Assembly (NCBI GenBank): GCA_025526935.1
Contig: JAHLKD010000102.1
Span: 124,001-188,000, forward strand
Direction of reading: 5' to 3'
From: Cladochytrium replicatum
Taxonomy: Eukaryota > Chytridiomycota > Chytridiomycetes > Cladochytriales > Cladochytriaceae
DNA length: 64,000 bases
Made by a program: the position numbers and the translations under genes. Under the pieces are notes generated by a model. That model had not been told where the DNA came from. It did no database searches and worked only from the letters and a program-made list of their open reading frames with translations. How positions within the stretch are numbered: the stretch's first letter is position 1; each line of letters begins with the position of its first letter. This document shows positions 43,486-55,057 of the stretch, piece by piece.

Positions 43486-46400
43486 ATGCCGTCCCCACCA
43501 GAAGAACAGCACGCCTCAAGCGCCCCCTTATCTGCTCAGGAGACCTTTGCTCGTTCCCCACCGCCCACAGCTCCCTCCTCAAAACGCCGTCCCTCGCAAC
43601 TCGGCATGCGTCTCGCGAGCGTCGGCTCGTCCATCATTGCTGCAGTGACACCCTCGTCGCGCGGGTCTGCCAGCTCAACCTCTGCCCGTGCTGAACCACC
43701 CATGCAGGCGGGAAGCGTGTCCAGTAGCAGTAGCCTTGGACAACAGCCTTCGACGACGCCCCCGAGTCAAGTCGCTGTTGCGTCGTCGGTTGTGTCGACG
43801 GGGAGCAGCAACTCGAGCAGTGCGACGATGCCGCAGAGGATTCAGGGGAGGAGCTTCCATCGCAAGTCGGGGGGTGCTGCGAACGTTGCGGGGTTGACGC
43901 CTTTGAGTTATATACAGGACGAGGAGGAGCAGCAGCAGCAGCATCAGGAAAAGGTGATGAGTATGCCGGTGCGTGCGACACCCGAGGATGGGGGTAAGAC
44001 GCATGTTGTTGGGGAGCTGAGCAAGAGTGTGCCGGTTTTGAGGAGCAGGGAGACAGAAGAGGAAGAGGACGATGATGAGGAGAGGGGGAAAGGGAAGGCT
44101 GTTGACATGTCGGTGGATGCGGAGCTGGATGCGTCGCCTGTGGGCGGGATCGAGCTTGACGATGCGCCTGTGACCCCTGTAGTGGTACCACGGGTTGTGC
44201 AACAGAAGCCGCATCCGCAGGGTGTGTCGGCGACGTTTCCGAGGAAAGCGAAAGGGAAAGCGCCAATGTCGAGGCAGCCGATTCCGTTGTATGGAGCCAC
44301 GGCGTCTGGGAGCACTGAGTTGGCCAAGGGACGGTATGGGCAGTCGCTGGCGGTTGGGAAGCGGGAAGACGGGTCGGATTCTGTTGAGGATGAGACGGGC
44401 GAGGGGCCGCATGGTGTGCGGAGACGGCAGGGGAGGACTCCTGAGGCGATGATGGTGGTTGGGAGCGTGACCGACCAGCTCAAAAGGTGAGCAAATCGAA
44501 TGTAAAGTTGTCTGCAAAGTATGCTAACGATATCCTTTTTTAACCATAGAGCATCGCGAAGTTTGGCAAACTCGATGGTCAGCGCTGACAATGCGTTCGT
44601 GCAGTCGTATGCGTTTAGCACGAGTCGGATGACGCCCGGGAGCAGGAGAGAGTCCGCGTACGATTCGCCGAGTAACCGGTTCAGCAGCGTTAGTGCTTCG
44701 TCTGGTGGAAGATTGTCGTCGTACGAGTTTGGGTCGTCGTCGCCTGGAAGACCGAGCCGACAGCAGTACGTGAACGTTGTGGTGGCGTCTGAAGATCAGT
44801 TGTTACCGACTACTTCAGCGCTTCAGACTCCGGCTGCATCGTATATTCCGCCATTAGCGATTGCTGGAGATGTGCCCGTGGTCGATGCCGTGGGTGCTGG
44901 ACGAAGGAGGACGTACAGCAAACTATCGGCGGCGTTGTATAAACAAGACACACCCGTTTCGTCACCCGGCGTTCAGCCCTCCTCTGTCGTGACGAATATT
45001 TACGCCGAGGATGCCGTCGTTGCTGGTGTGCCAGACGAATTTGTACCAGAAGGCTTTGAAGATGACATGTCATCGATTCCGCTGTTGCCCGAGGAGCCAC
45101 AACGGGAAGGATCGTCGGTTTCGCAGTCCATTTTCAACTGCCTCAACCTGCTCGTCGGCATCGGGTTTCTCTCGCTCCCCTACGCGATGCGCGCCGGTGG
45201 TTGGATCCCCGGTCTAGCCATCCTGGTCTCGACGGCTTTCGTGTGCAACTACACCGGCCACATCCTCGCAAAGTGTCTCGAGTATCGGCCCGCGCATGCC
45301 CCTCACTTGCAGATGTTTTCCTTTGCGGATGTCGCTGAAGTCGCCCTCGGCGCGCGCTCGCGCACGCTCATTGCGTCGATATTCCTTTTCGAGCTGTTTT
45401 TCACCTGCGTTGCGTTCATCATTTTGATCTCGGACTCTCTCCATGCGATATTCCCGGACATTGACATTGCGTATCTACGCGGGGTAGCGTTTGTGGTGTG
45501 CACGTTGATATCGTGGGTCCGAAAATTGAACGTGATTTCGTATGCTTCGCTTATCGGCGTGTTGGCTTCGATCAATTTGATTGTGGTTGTGCTGTTTAAC
45601 GGCGTCGCGAAGAAGGAGAGGCCGGGGAGCTTGTGGGATCCTGAGGACACGTATCTGGTTCCTGAGAACCCGTTGAGCGTGAGCTTGACGTTTGGGATCA
45701 TGTTTGCGGGGTATGCGGGCCACGCGGTGCTGCCGAGCATTTATCTGGACATGAAGGATCGGAAAAAGTATCCAGTGGTCTTGAATGTGTCGTTTTCGAT
45801 CGCGGCGGGGATTTATGTGCTGATTGCTTGCGCGGGGTACTTGATGTTTGGAGAGTTGACCCTTGAGGAGGTAATATACAAGAACAGCTGTTGTGGGAAA
45901 GTCTTTGCTTACATTTATGCATAGATTACCAAAAACTTGGCGGATCCGAAGGCGGCGGTTGTTCCTACTTTGAACATTATCACAACGTCATTGATCTGCT
46001 TTATTCCAGTTCCAAAGGTGGGATATATTGGGAACAAAGTTCTTCCTTTATTTGAACCTAATGATTTTGTTGCTTAACAGTTTGCATTGACGATGGCACC
46101 GGTTTCTATTGCGCTAGACCAGTTTATAGCCAGCATAATGTACCGCAACAGCTCAGCCGAGTCAGCACCTTTGCTCGCAGCAGAAGCATCGTCTGATCCA
46201 CATGGCGGCGGGCCATCGCACTACCCACCACTCCCTCGACCGATCCAGCTCGTCAATCGCGCAGTGCTCGCCTTCCTCACAACAGTAGTTCCATTCTTCC
46301 TGCCGCACTTTGATGTTGTTCTAGCTCTACTTGGATCTATTTTCTCGTTTGTTGTATCGGTAGTGCTGCCTTCGTTGTTTTACTTGCAGTTGTTCTGGTG

Positions 46401-46581
46401 GGAGCCCAGACGAATGCAGAAAGAGATGGGCGTTGGGGTGGAGAAGGGAGCTGCAGCTGGGGCAAAAGTTGGGATGGGAAGGGGAGAAATGGTAGGGAAT
46501 GTTTTGCTTGTTGGGATCGGCAGTGTTGTCGCGATCGCGGCTACGGTTGCCGAGCTGCTTCCTGGCGTGCGGCCCGAGTAA
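43486..46581 (+). CDS. Vacuolar amino-acid transporter, AVT1/SLC32-like
   Basis: Four exons (43486-44486, 44550-45870, 45925-46017, 46081-46581) give 971 aa. This is an amino acid/auxin permease family protein, likely exchanging neutral amino acids for protons across the vacuole. The N-terminal 520 residues are low complexity (Ser, Thr, Glu, a short polyQ) and much longer than the soluble tails usual in the family. TM1 begins at SIFNCLNLLVGIGFLSLPYA, the classic AVT signature near residue 530. About eleven helices follow, including ILISDSLHAIFP, SYASLIGVLASINLIVVVLF and FGIMFAGYAGHAVLPSIYLD. The last exon carries a loop with SSAESAPLLA and three TM helices. The first ATG is at 43486; upstream in-frame codons contain no ATG. 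Confidence 0.92.
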
Positions 46582-47016
46582 CAGGCGACATTTTGAGATT
46601 CCGTACACGTAATAATCACATCACCGAGTCTAGAGGCTTAGTGTTTTTGTTGTGTTCCAGTCTAGAGGCTTAGTGTTTTGCCTGGCTTACTCACCCTTGA
46701 TGTCATCGCCGCACCTCCGGCACCACGAGACCCGAGGCCGACAGTTTTGTAATTTTCTTATTTTCTAAGTATCAGCGCTGCCAAAATAGAACTCCAGCTC
46801 TGACGAAGGGAACAGCGGGGATCCTATCTTCCTATATTCCTCATTTGCTTGGCTTACTCGAGTTGGGTTCGCTTTCCCTTTCTGAGAGCCCCACTTTCTG
46901 GGTCGGTAACCCCACGTCATCGTCGTTGGTCTGAACCCAAGGTATTTGCCAAAGTGAATGAATTGCTGGAAGAAAATCTGACCCGCCTTGCCCTTCTAGT
47001 TGCTTGCCCGCCTGAA
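46582..47016. other. Intergenic region with a 2x direct repeat
   Basis: At 46628-46676 the sequence AGTCTAGAGGCTTAGTGTTT occurs twice in a row, 30-odd bp apart. Upstream of 47017 an open frame continues to about 46850 without an ATG, so an upstream exon of the lipase gene may lie here. Confidence 0.5.
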
Positions 47017-50000
47017 ATGTTTGTGCTGCGAAGACTCAACATCCTCCCGCAAAAGCAAAAGCAGGATGATGCTACTTCCCAACCATCCGGCCAAGACAAC
47101 TCTTCCTCGTCTGTCCAGGAGGACGATCCTGCAGCACAACCACAGAAACCAGACTCAGTCTCAAAACGATCCTCTCTTCAGCAGCTCAGACAAGCTTTCG
47201 AATCTGTCACTCAACGCTCCCCCAGACCTTCCACCCCCAGCACGACCCATTCGACTTCGCCGCCTGCTTCGACGAGAGGTGGCGGCCATACTAGCGGTGG
47301 ATCGACAACAGTGACCCCCGACCGCTCCGCTTCCGCTTCTCAGAGTTCTGCTGCTGCTAGTGCTTCGGCTGCACACCAACCCGCTTCCGCCAGTATACCT
47401 TCCCCACCTAACTTTGACTTGGACGACGAATCTTTTGCCTCGGCCGCTGCAGAAGACTCGCACCATCCCTTCATCAGCGATTGGGCAAGCTCTTCCCCGC
47501 GCGCAACGGTCATGCTGAGCACAGAAACAAACCAACACGATACTTCTGGGGGCGGTGCTGTACCACAGGATCAGAGGGTTGACCCCGACGCTCCCGAAAT
47601 CACAGTCGAAGACGATGCCGATCTGGATCCATTGAGAGACGAACACGAGTCGTTCGAACACCACCCGCCGTTTTTGTACTATGAATCCATTGCGCGCGCA
47701 ATCTCGTACGTCGCTACCACGGCGAGAATCTCGTTGCGCGCTGCGGCAATGTGCGCGGACTTGGCCCTCGAGGGTGCAAAATTGGGAACGTCGATGTCGC
47801 TGGCGTTTGGGCGGAGCATATTGGTCGGAGCGTTAGATACTGCTAGACATTTGCATATGGGCCCTGCGGGCGCAATGATGCAGCAGCAGCAGCAGCAGCT
47901 GAGAGCTTTGACTAAAGACGGAGAGTCGAGTGGCAACGAAGATTCGGCTCGGCAAGTCGCCCAACTGTGAGTAAAATGCAGGATCTCTTTGTTTGTAGAT
48001 TTGTTTTAATTCTTTATTTCCCCTAGACAACACATGTCGCTCTTCTACCAAGCGTTGGACAGATACACTTCCATGAGCATTGCAACTGTAAACCAAACTT
48101 TCTCCCTGACCGAACTATTTACTCTCGCTACATTCCACCTGACCACCAAAACAGTCAAGTTTTCGCTTCGGGTAAGTACTGACTCTCACTCACTTCCCAG
48201 CACCTCTTCAATTTCTCTCCTGGCAAGGCCGCTGAAGAAACCGTGCGCGTCTTTGACGGACTCTTTGGATCCACAGAAACCTCACGCGCGCTCGCCGCGC
48301 TGGTGACCATGGTCCGCAAAGAACTCATCAACCTCAACGACGGCAACGGGATCCTCCCCGGCCGCGGTGTCTTTGGCACCACGTTCGCGACCATCGCGAC
48401 CCTCGGCGGGCTCACGAAAGCGCTCACGGCGTACGCCTGTCTGCAGTACATGACCCACGCCCGTTCTATTGCGTACCGCAAACAAAAGCACACGCTTATA
48501 TACGACGGATTTGTGGAGATTGAAGGACCCGGTGTGCTCCCGAGGACGAATACGTTGCCGAGAGGGAGCGTTGGGGACGATGAAGAGGAGCAGACGCGGT
48601 GGAGGAAGAGTGTGATTGATATGGAGCTTTCGGAGAGTTTTGAGGACGAGGTGGACGAGCAGGTTACGATACAGTGGTCTGCGGCTCAGGAGGGTGGGGA
48701 GGCAAGGGAGGAAGAAGTTGAAGGGGTGAAGGTTGAGAGTTTGGATGATGATGGGGGAGCTGTTGAAGAGGAGGAGGATTTGTTGACGCCGACGTTGCCG
48801 AGGACGCTTTCAGCCGCTTCGATTGCTTCGAGTGTGGGGTACTTGACCATGCCGGTGCGATCGAGATCGCCGACGCTTGCGATTGTACCTGAAACCCCGA
48901 CGGGGTCGTTCCAGGTGGGATATCAGTCGCGGGAAAAGCATACTCAGAGGCAGTCTGTGTTGATGGTGAGTCCGGACGCTGCACAGCAGATTGCTGCGAC
49001 GACGACGACTACAACGACGACGTTGACTACGACGACTGTCAGCGTGGGTGGTCCTGATGCGCGAGTGTTCATTGACGAAGCGAGCGAGCTGCGGAAGGGG
49101 ATCGAAACGCTGGATGACGCGCGGTCGTTTATTGAAGAGGCACAGACGATGCAGGACGGAGACGCGGTGTCGTTGAGGAGCATGAAGAGCAGTCGGAGCG
49201 AGAGGACGACGTATACGGGCCGGCGCTCTGTCAGGTCGGGTGGATCGTCGACGCAACTGTATGCGATGGTTCAGCAGCAACGGCGGCAGTCTGTTATGGT
49301 TGAGGAATTGCGAAGAGGAACTGGTGGAAGCATTGTGGATGGAGATGGAGGGGACTCGAGCACGACCACGTCGATGGTGAGCGACGATGAAGATGATAAG
49401 GAAGATGGTGTTGAGGAAGCGGACGAGGGAGCTGATGAGCCTGCGGTTGAGTCCGCTTCGGCAAGTTTCACCGAGATTCCGAGACGACGGCCGGCGAATG
49501 TGCGAACACGGTTGGCAGCTGATATGGCATTACTTCACAGGATGTCGATGGACGCTTCGGACGCCTTTGCTGAGGCTGCGAGAGAAGCCGTGCTTGCTGC
49601 CGTCAGCGCGAAGGGAGCGGGTGCGATGATCATGGGGGCTGCCGCTGCACGGGGGCCGGTTTTGCCGACGCCTGGGACTTCACCGTCTGGAAGCTTGGTG
49701 CTTTCGCCGCACTCTCCTGTGTCTCCTATTAGTGCACTTGCAGCTGAAGCCGGGCACGAGAAGACGCATTCTGCTGCAAGCTCGGTCCGTGGTGGTGGGA
49801 GCGGCCTGCGTTCGTTCATGAAGAACATGGTTTGGGAACGATCTCACGACGACGGGCATCATCTGCACGAAGAGCCAACCTCGCCAAAGATGGGCCGAGC
49901 CGCGTCTGCAAAGTCTGTAGAGTCGAGCAGCTCAGAGTCGAGCAAGAAAAAGTCGTTTAGCTTACTTGGAGGCAAGATAAAAGACGTGTTTGGACGCAGA

Positions 50001-52263
50001 CCAAGCGGAGATGTGCCAGGTCTTACCCTCGTTTCGCCCACCGAGCGTGGTACGCCGGATACTGAAATCCCACCACCATTACCGCCCAAAGGAGAAGGAG
50101 ACGATTTCGGAACGACGCCGCCTCCAGTATCGCCTTCTGTGTTGCTGGGCGGGGAAGGAACGCCGAGAGCGTCGCAAATGACGCGGACACAGAACAACGA
50201 CAATCGCTTGTCTGTTGTCATTCCGTACACTGTCGAGGGAGAAGATGACGACGAGAACACGGATGATCGGATGATGGAGGCGATGGGACGGGGGGCTGGA
50301 TTGGCGCAGGCTAGGCGGACGAGTGGGGGTCGAGCCGTTGTGACTACTACCAGAACAACTAAAACGACCACCACGACTACCGTGCAGCAGCAGCAACAGC
50401 AGCAGCAGCAGGGCCGGAGCTCACCATCTGGCACAAGGAGAAAGGCGTCTGGTGACGGTGCTGTTGGAACCATTGGTCCGTTGGACGGGGAGGTCGTGCG
50501 ACGGCGGTCAGGGTCGAGGAGCAGACGTGCGTCCGCGGCTGGTTTGGTGCCGTTGACGCCGATCAAAAAGGTCACGACCGTTGCGTCGCCTCCGGAGGAG
50601 CTTGGTGTGAAGGGAAAGGCACCAGCGCTGCAAGCTGCTCCTGTCCCGAAAGCGCTCCCTGCACCACAGGAACGGAAGCATTATCCGTCTCCATCGATCA
50701 TGACGAACATCGACCGGTACGTGCGCTTTGCGTCAGCGGCGTACGGGCGGACGTTCATGCAAGCTCTTGGGATCGGGAGAGTCCGCGACATTGTTATCCA
50801 CGACGGAGACGGGTTCAGAACGGTGGGAGTTGGGGTGCACCCGAACCACTACTGTCTTGCGATGCACACTGGCATTCCGTTGGAGTGCATTGTGAGCTCG
50901 TCTTATACAAGCGGAGTGGTGGATGTTGGGTATCCCGTCGCTTCGAGGGAGGAGAAGAATGGGGAAGGGGCACCAGTGCAGAGCGAGCCAAGTAAAGGGC
51001 CAGCACAAAGCACTTCAGAGTCCAGTGCTAAGCCGAGAGCCGAAAGAAGCGGTGGTGGATTCTCGCAGGCAAAACTTAAACCTTTGATCCACTATGTTGT
51101 CGTCGACCACTCAACAGAAACTGTTGTGCTTACTCTGAGAGGCACACTTGGATTGTCCGACCTCTTGCACGACGCGCTGTTCGAGTATGCTGATTTCCCT
51201 GAAGTTCCTAGACGACCTGGGGAGGCACCTGGGAAGCACAGAGCGCATTCGGGAATGCTGAGAGTGGCAAGGAGGATCGCAGACTCGAGGAGTCTGGTCT
51301 ATGCAGGAGTGAAGAAGGCCTTGGCTGACAATCCGGGCTATGGTCTTGTGCTGGTTAGTTGGCTACTCCGACAATGTTTGCATTCATTAATATTTATTCT
51401 TTCATCAGTGTGGACACAGCCTTGGTGGTGGTGTCGCTGGAATGGTTTCGATCTTATGGTCGAAGTACGCCAGTTCACCCGACTCGCCAACAACTCACGT
51501 CACTAGTGAGCGAAGCGGGCTACCTATCAACCGACCCATCCATTGCTATGCGTACGGAACACCTTCGTCAGTCAGTGCGGATCTTGCCAACGGATATTGC
51601 CCCGGTCTCGTGACGTCTGTGATCAACGGTGACGATTTGTTCCCATCGCTGTCACTCGGAATCGTTCGGGACTTCAAAATGATGTCCACGGTGCTCCTGG
51701 ATCCCGACAACAAGGGACTTAGCGAGCGGGTGATTGCGAAGGCCTTGGGACTTTCTCGAGGATTTGGGTACAACCAATCTGGAGGATCCGGTTCAAGTGC
51801 CGCAGGAGGAGATGAAGAGGATTATTTCTGGTCAGTGTTCCAGGATCTCCGAGGTGCGATGAAAGCAGAGAAGCTGTATCCGATCGGTACCGTGTATTGG
51901 TTGCACACCAGTGCCACAGTTGCGATCGTTGAGAGGTCAGAGGTGGTTTCACCACCGCCGGCTGCTGCTGCCTCGTCGTGGATGTATGGTTCTTCGCCAC
52001 CAAGCACTTCGGCCTTGGTGCTGAGGAACCAGGACATTGTTGGAGCTGGAGAAGCTGGGGGCAGTGGGATGACGATGACGACGACGGCGCATGTGCGGTT
52101 GCTGAGATGCGATGATGTGAGGGACTTTGGTGAGTTGCGGTTTACGCAGCGGATGATTACGGACCATACACCACGCAGCTATGAGGATGCAATTGCGGCG
52201 GCGTTGAAGGGAGTCGAGGGCCCGCCGAACAATGCTATGGTTTTAGCGCAGCGGCGACTGTAA
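47017..52263 (+). CDS. Large class-3 lipase, sn1-diacylglycerol-lipase-like
   Basis: Four exons (47017-47966, 48027-48171, 48228-51353, 51409-52263) give 1691 aa, far longer than most DAG lipases. Catalytic blocks are VVLTLRGTLGLSDLLHDALF (oxyanion side) and, after the last intron, CGHSLGGGVAG with the nucleophile Ser near residue 1411. PIHCYAYGTPSSVS and VTSVINGDDLFPSLSLG follow, holding the likely catalytic Asp. Before them lies INLNDGNGILPGRGVFGTTF and the block NIDRYVRFASAAYG found in related fungal lipases. The intervening 750 residues are disordered, with polyThr, polyGln (near 50385) and many acidic and PPLPPKGE-type segments. The true start may be upstream. A splice alternative exists at 48200 (in frame, nine residues longer). 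Confidence 0.88.
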
Positions 52264-52880
52264 GAAACGACGAGCAGTTTTATTGTAAAGAGTGTTTGTT
52301 TTACCCGAATGTGTGGTTCGTTATGAATATGGACTGGACGTAGTAATTCGTGAACTGGAAAGGTCTAATAAATGCATTTATTGTTTGTGAATATGTCCCC
52401 ATTTCGGTGTTCGGTTTGCAGCTATGAGGCCCACAAGCTGAGGGAGACCCGGATGGTTATCCAGCTACTCTGTGGGAATTGTAGTGCAAATATGAGGTAT
52501 GATTGCAAAAAATGGGACAGTTCCGTACTCCGCTCTCACGTTCCACAGAAATTAAACTGGAGAGTAAAGTGCGTGAAAGAAGAAATACCCCCGCCATCGT
52601 CAGAGAAAGCAAGAAAAGAAAAATAAAACTGGACTGAACGGGAAGAAAGGGAAGAAATAAACTCCAAAAAGCACAAAGACAGAAAAAGGAAAGTTGGGTA
52701 CAAACTGGAGGTTCAGCGGTAAATGGTTTTCATGAGAAGCAAAAGAACCGGCTGTGAAAACCAAGTCATCAAAACAAGGGTGAATGAGGGGGAAACGGAA
52801 AAGAATAAGCTAAAAACATACTACAGAAAAATATCTTGAAACTTGCAAGACGTCGTGTCGTCGTCGGTCGCAAATCGACA
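52264..52880. other. Convergent 3' gap
   Basis: About 620 bp of A/G-rich sequence between the lipase and PIP5K stop codons. No gene was recognised. Confidence 0.4.
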
Positions 52881-54972
52881 CTAGACCACCACTACCGGCT
52901 CCGGTTCCTCTCTGATAGCACTACCACTCCCTGCTTCCTCTTTGTCACCTTTGGCGCTCGATGTTATGCTCGACGTGACGCTTGCTGGTGCTACACCCGT
53001 CGCGTCCATCGCACGTTCCATAAACTCGAGGAAACGTGAGCCGTAAAGCGGGGGTTTAACACTGGATATTTGGTTCTGGATAAACGAGAAATTAAGCTGA
53101 TTTAGAACGTGATCATGTATCGAGATAACAATGCTCTTTACCTTTTCATGTGTCAAGCTCTTAAAGAAGGTCTCAGCCTTCTTGGCGGCATCGTAGCGGG
53201 TGAAAATGTCGATAATGCCGATGTAGTAGATTTCATCCGCAGGTTCGTCGTTATCTGTCGTTGCTTGGAATCCTCCCTGGTCCTGATAAAACACAACATG
53301 TCGGCGTCTACATTGAAATATATGTCAGTATAACATTCTTTTAAGTCGCCAATTTGGACATACTCTGCTGGAGACTCATCGGGCAGTTTTGCAGAGCTGG
53401 GTCCGAGTGCGACTGGATCCGCCTCCCGAAGCGCCATCCTGAGCTTTCTCGCTCGACTACCTCGCCGTGCAAGACTTCCTCGGCCAAGACTGCCCATCAT
53501 CGCGGCACTGGTCGCCTCAAAAACTGCCAGTGTGTTATCACGGATGTTCTTCTTGTTTCCAAGTTGAACATCGTGCACACCGATAAGCAGCGAATAATCC
53601 ATGATCGAATGCTTTACAAGGAAATCGACATCGGCACGCATCTGCTCAGTAAGAATGTTTTTCTTTGTGGGACCCAGGATCATTTTTCGATGTCTCGACA
53701 TCCAGTTGAGATCCTTCATAACGGCTCTGGGATTGGAGCGGGCTTCTTCTTCAGGAATGCTCCTGCCGACTGTGGACCCCTTCAGGTCGTACACCTCGTG
53801 AATATCCTTGTTCGCGGGGAACACGTTTCCCATGACGACAAAGTGGATCTTTCGGTTTCCAGGAAGCTTAACTCGGTGAAGACCAAATATGCGGGAAAGA
53901 AGCGTGTTTGGGTACGCAACTACATGCTCGTAGTAGGACTTAAGAATGCGCCGCATGAAGCGATGTTCCGAATGGTGTACGGTTTTGATGATGAAGCGGT
54001 AGTCCTGGGAGTAGTAAAAGAACGAGCCGGATTTTCCCGGACTGCTGATCTCCGACAGCACGTACCGCCCAGTAAGGGAGAGCTACACAATCAAAAACGT
54101 CAGTTAAATGGAAAATAAATCAGACTCATTCCTCCGCAAACACTCTCCCGACTTGGCCCCCTGATTTAACAGCATTTATATCATCTCTTCCCCACTTTTG
54201 ATCAATGTTTTCTTCACATGTTGTCATTGGTCATCATTATCAAACTTACCAAATATTCCGCGGGATCAACTCTGAAAGCGTCGCGAACCTTTCTAAAGAC
54301 CCAAGGAGCATAGTCCTTGAATTTGAAATCGTACTTGCTGCTGGGAGTAAGCTCATTTCCCGCCACGTCAAACGCAAGCTTGTGGGCGGCCGAGAAATCG
54401 GTTGCATCGAGTGAACGCATAGGCTTTGCGTTGCACCTCGAGACCGAGATCCTGATACCCGTAAGCATGTCGTACATGAGGGCATAGTTAGCGTGGCCCT
54501 CCTTGACAGGTGTTCCAACGAGGACACCATCCTTGTCAGACTTTGAACGGGTGAGTCTGCGAATGGGAGAGGTGGTCGGGGTCAGGGGTGAATTTGGGGG
54601 AGCATTTGAGTTGTTTTCAGCGGAGCCGTTGACGAGCTGTGAGTCGAGAGTGACTGGGATATCAGTGGGGTCACCGACCGTGTGGCGACGGTGACGCTGT
54701 CTAGAAGGCGAAGGGAAGATGTTTGGGTACGTCTTTGAGTTGATGTCAAGGGCAGAGAGGCGGGATTTCGAGTTTTTAGCGCTGTTGTCAGGGGACGGTT
54801 CCAGCAGGATGTTGTTTGAGATGTCCGGGGCCGACGAGTGGTGGGCAAACAGGGCCTGGTTCAGCGGCACCGACGAGCTAGCAGTATTCACAGCGTCCTT
54901 CGCACCAGCAGTGGCATTCGCAGCGCTGGTTCCGTTGTCGTTGGACGTCGAGGTCGACGGGGTGAGGGCCAT
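52881..54972 (-). CDS. Phosphatidylinositol-4-phosphate 5-kinase (Mss4-like)
   Basis: Four exons (54250-54972, 53376-54082, 53142-53307, 52881-53075) give 596 aa. The enzyme makes PI(4,5)P2 at the plasma membrane. The N-terminal 150 residues are Ser/Asn/Thr-rich. The kinase domain opens with [33 protein letters not shown] and the ATP loop [25 protein letters not shown] holds the catalytic Lys. [40 protein letters not shown] and [15 protein letters not shown] (the metal-binding IID) follow. [14 protein letters not shown] is the end of the substrate-specificity loop. The third exon's start ([12 protein letters not shown]) needs a 68-nt intron chosen by phase and motif. It diverges from the P450 gene across 85 bp. 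Confidence 0.93.
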
Positions 54973-55057
54973 TTTCGAGTGTGTGGGAAAGTGGGTGGCA
55001 GTGCGGGGAAGTATCCGGAATACCAAGCCATTTTGGAATAATTACGGAGGGCAGATC
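54973..55057. promoter_or_regulatory. 85-bp divergent promoter, PIP5K / P450
   Basis: The start codons of the two divergent genes are only 85 bp apart. The P450 start could also be further downstream. No TATA-like element is evident. Confidence 0.45.
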
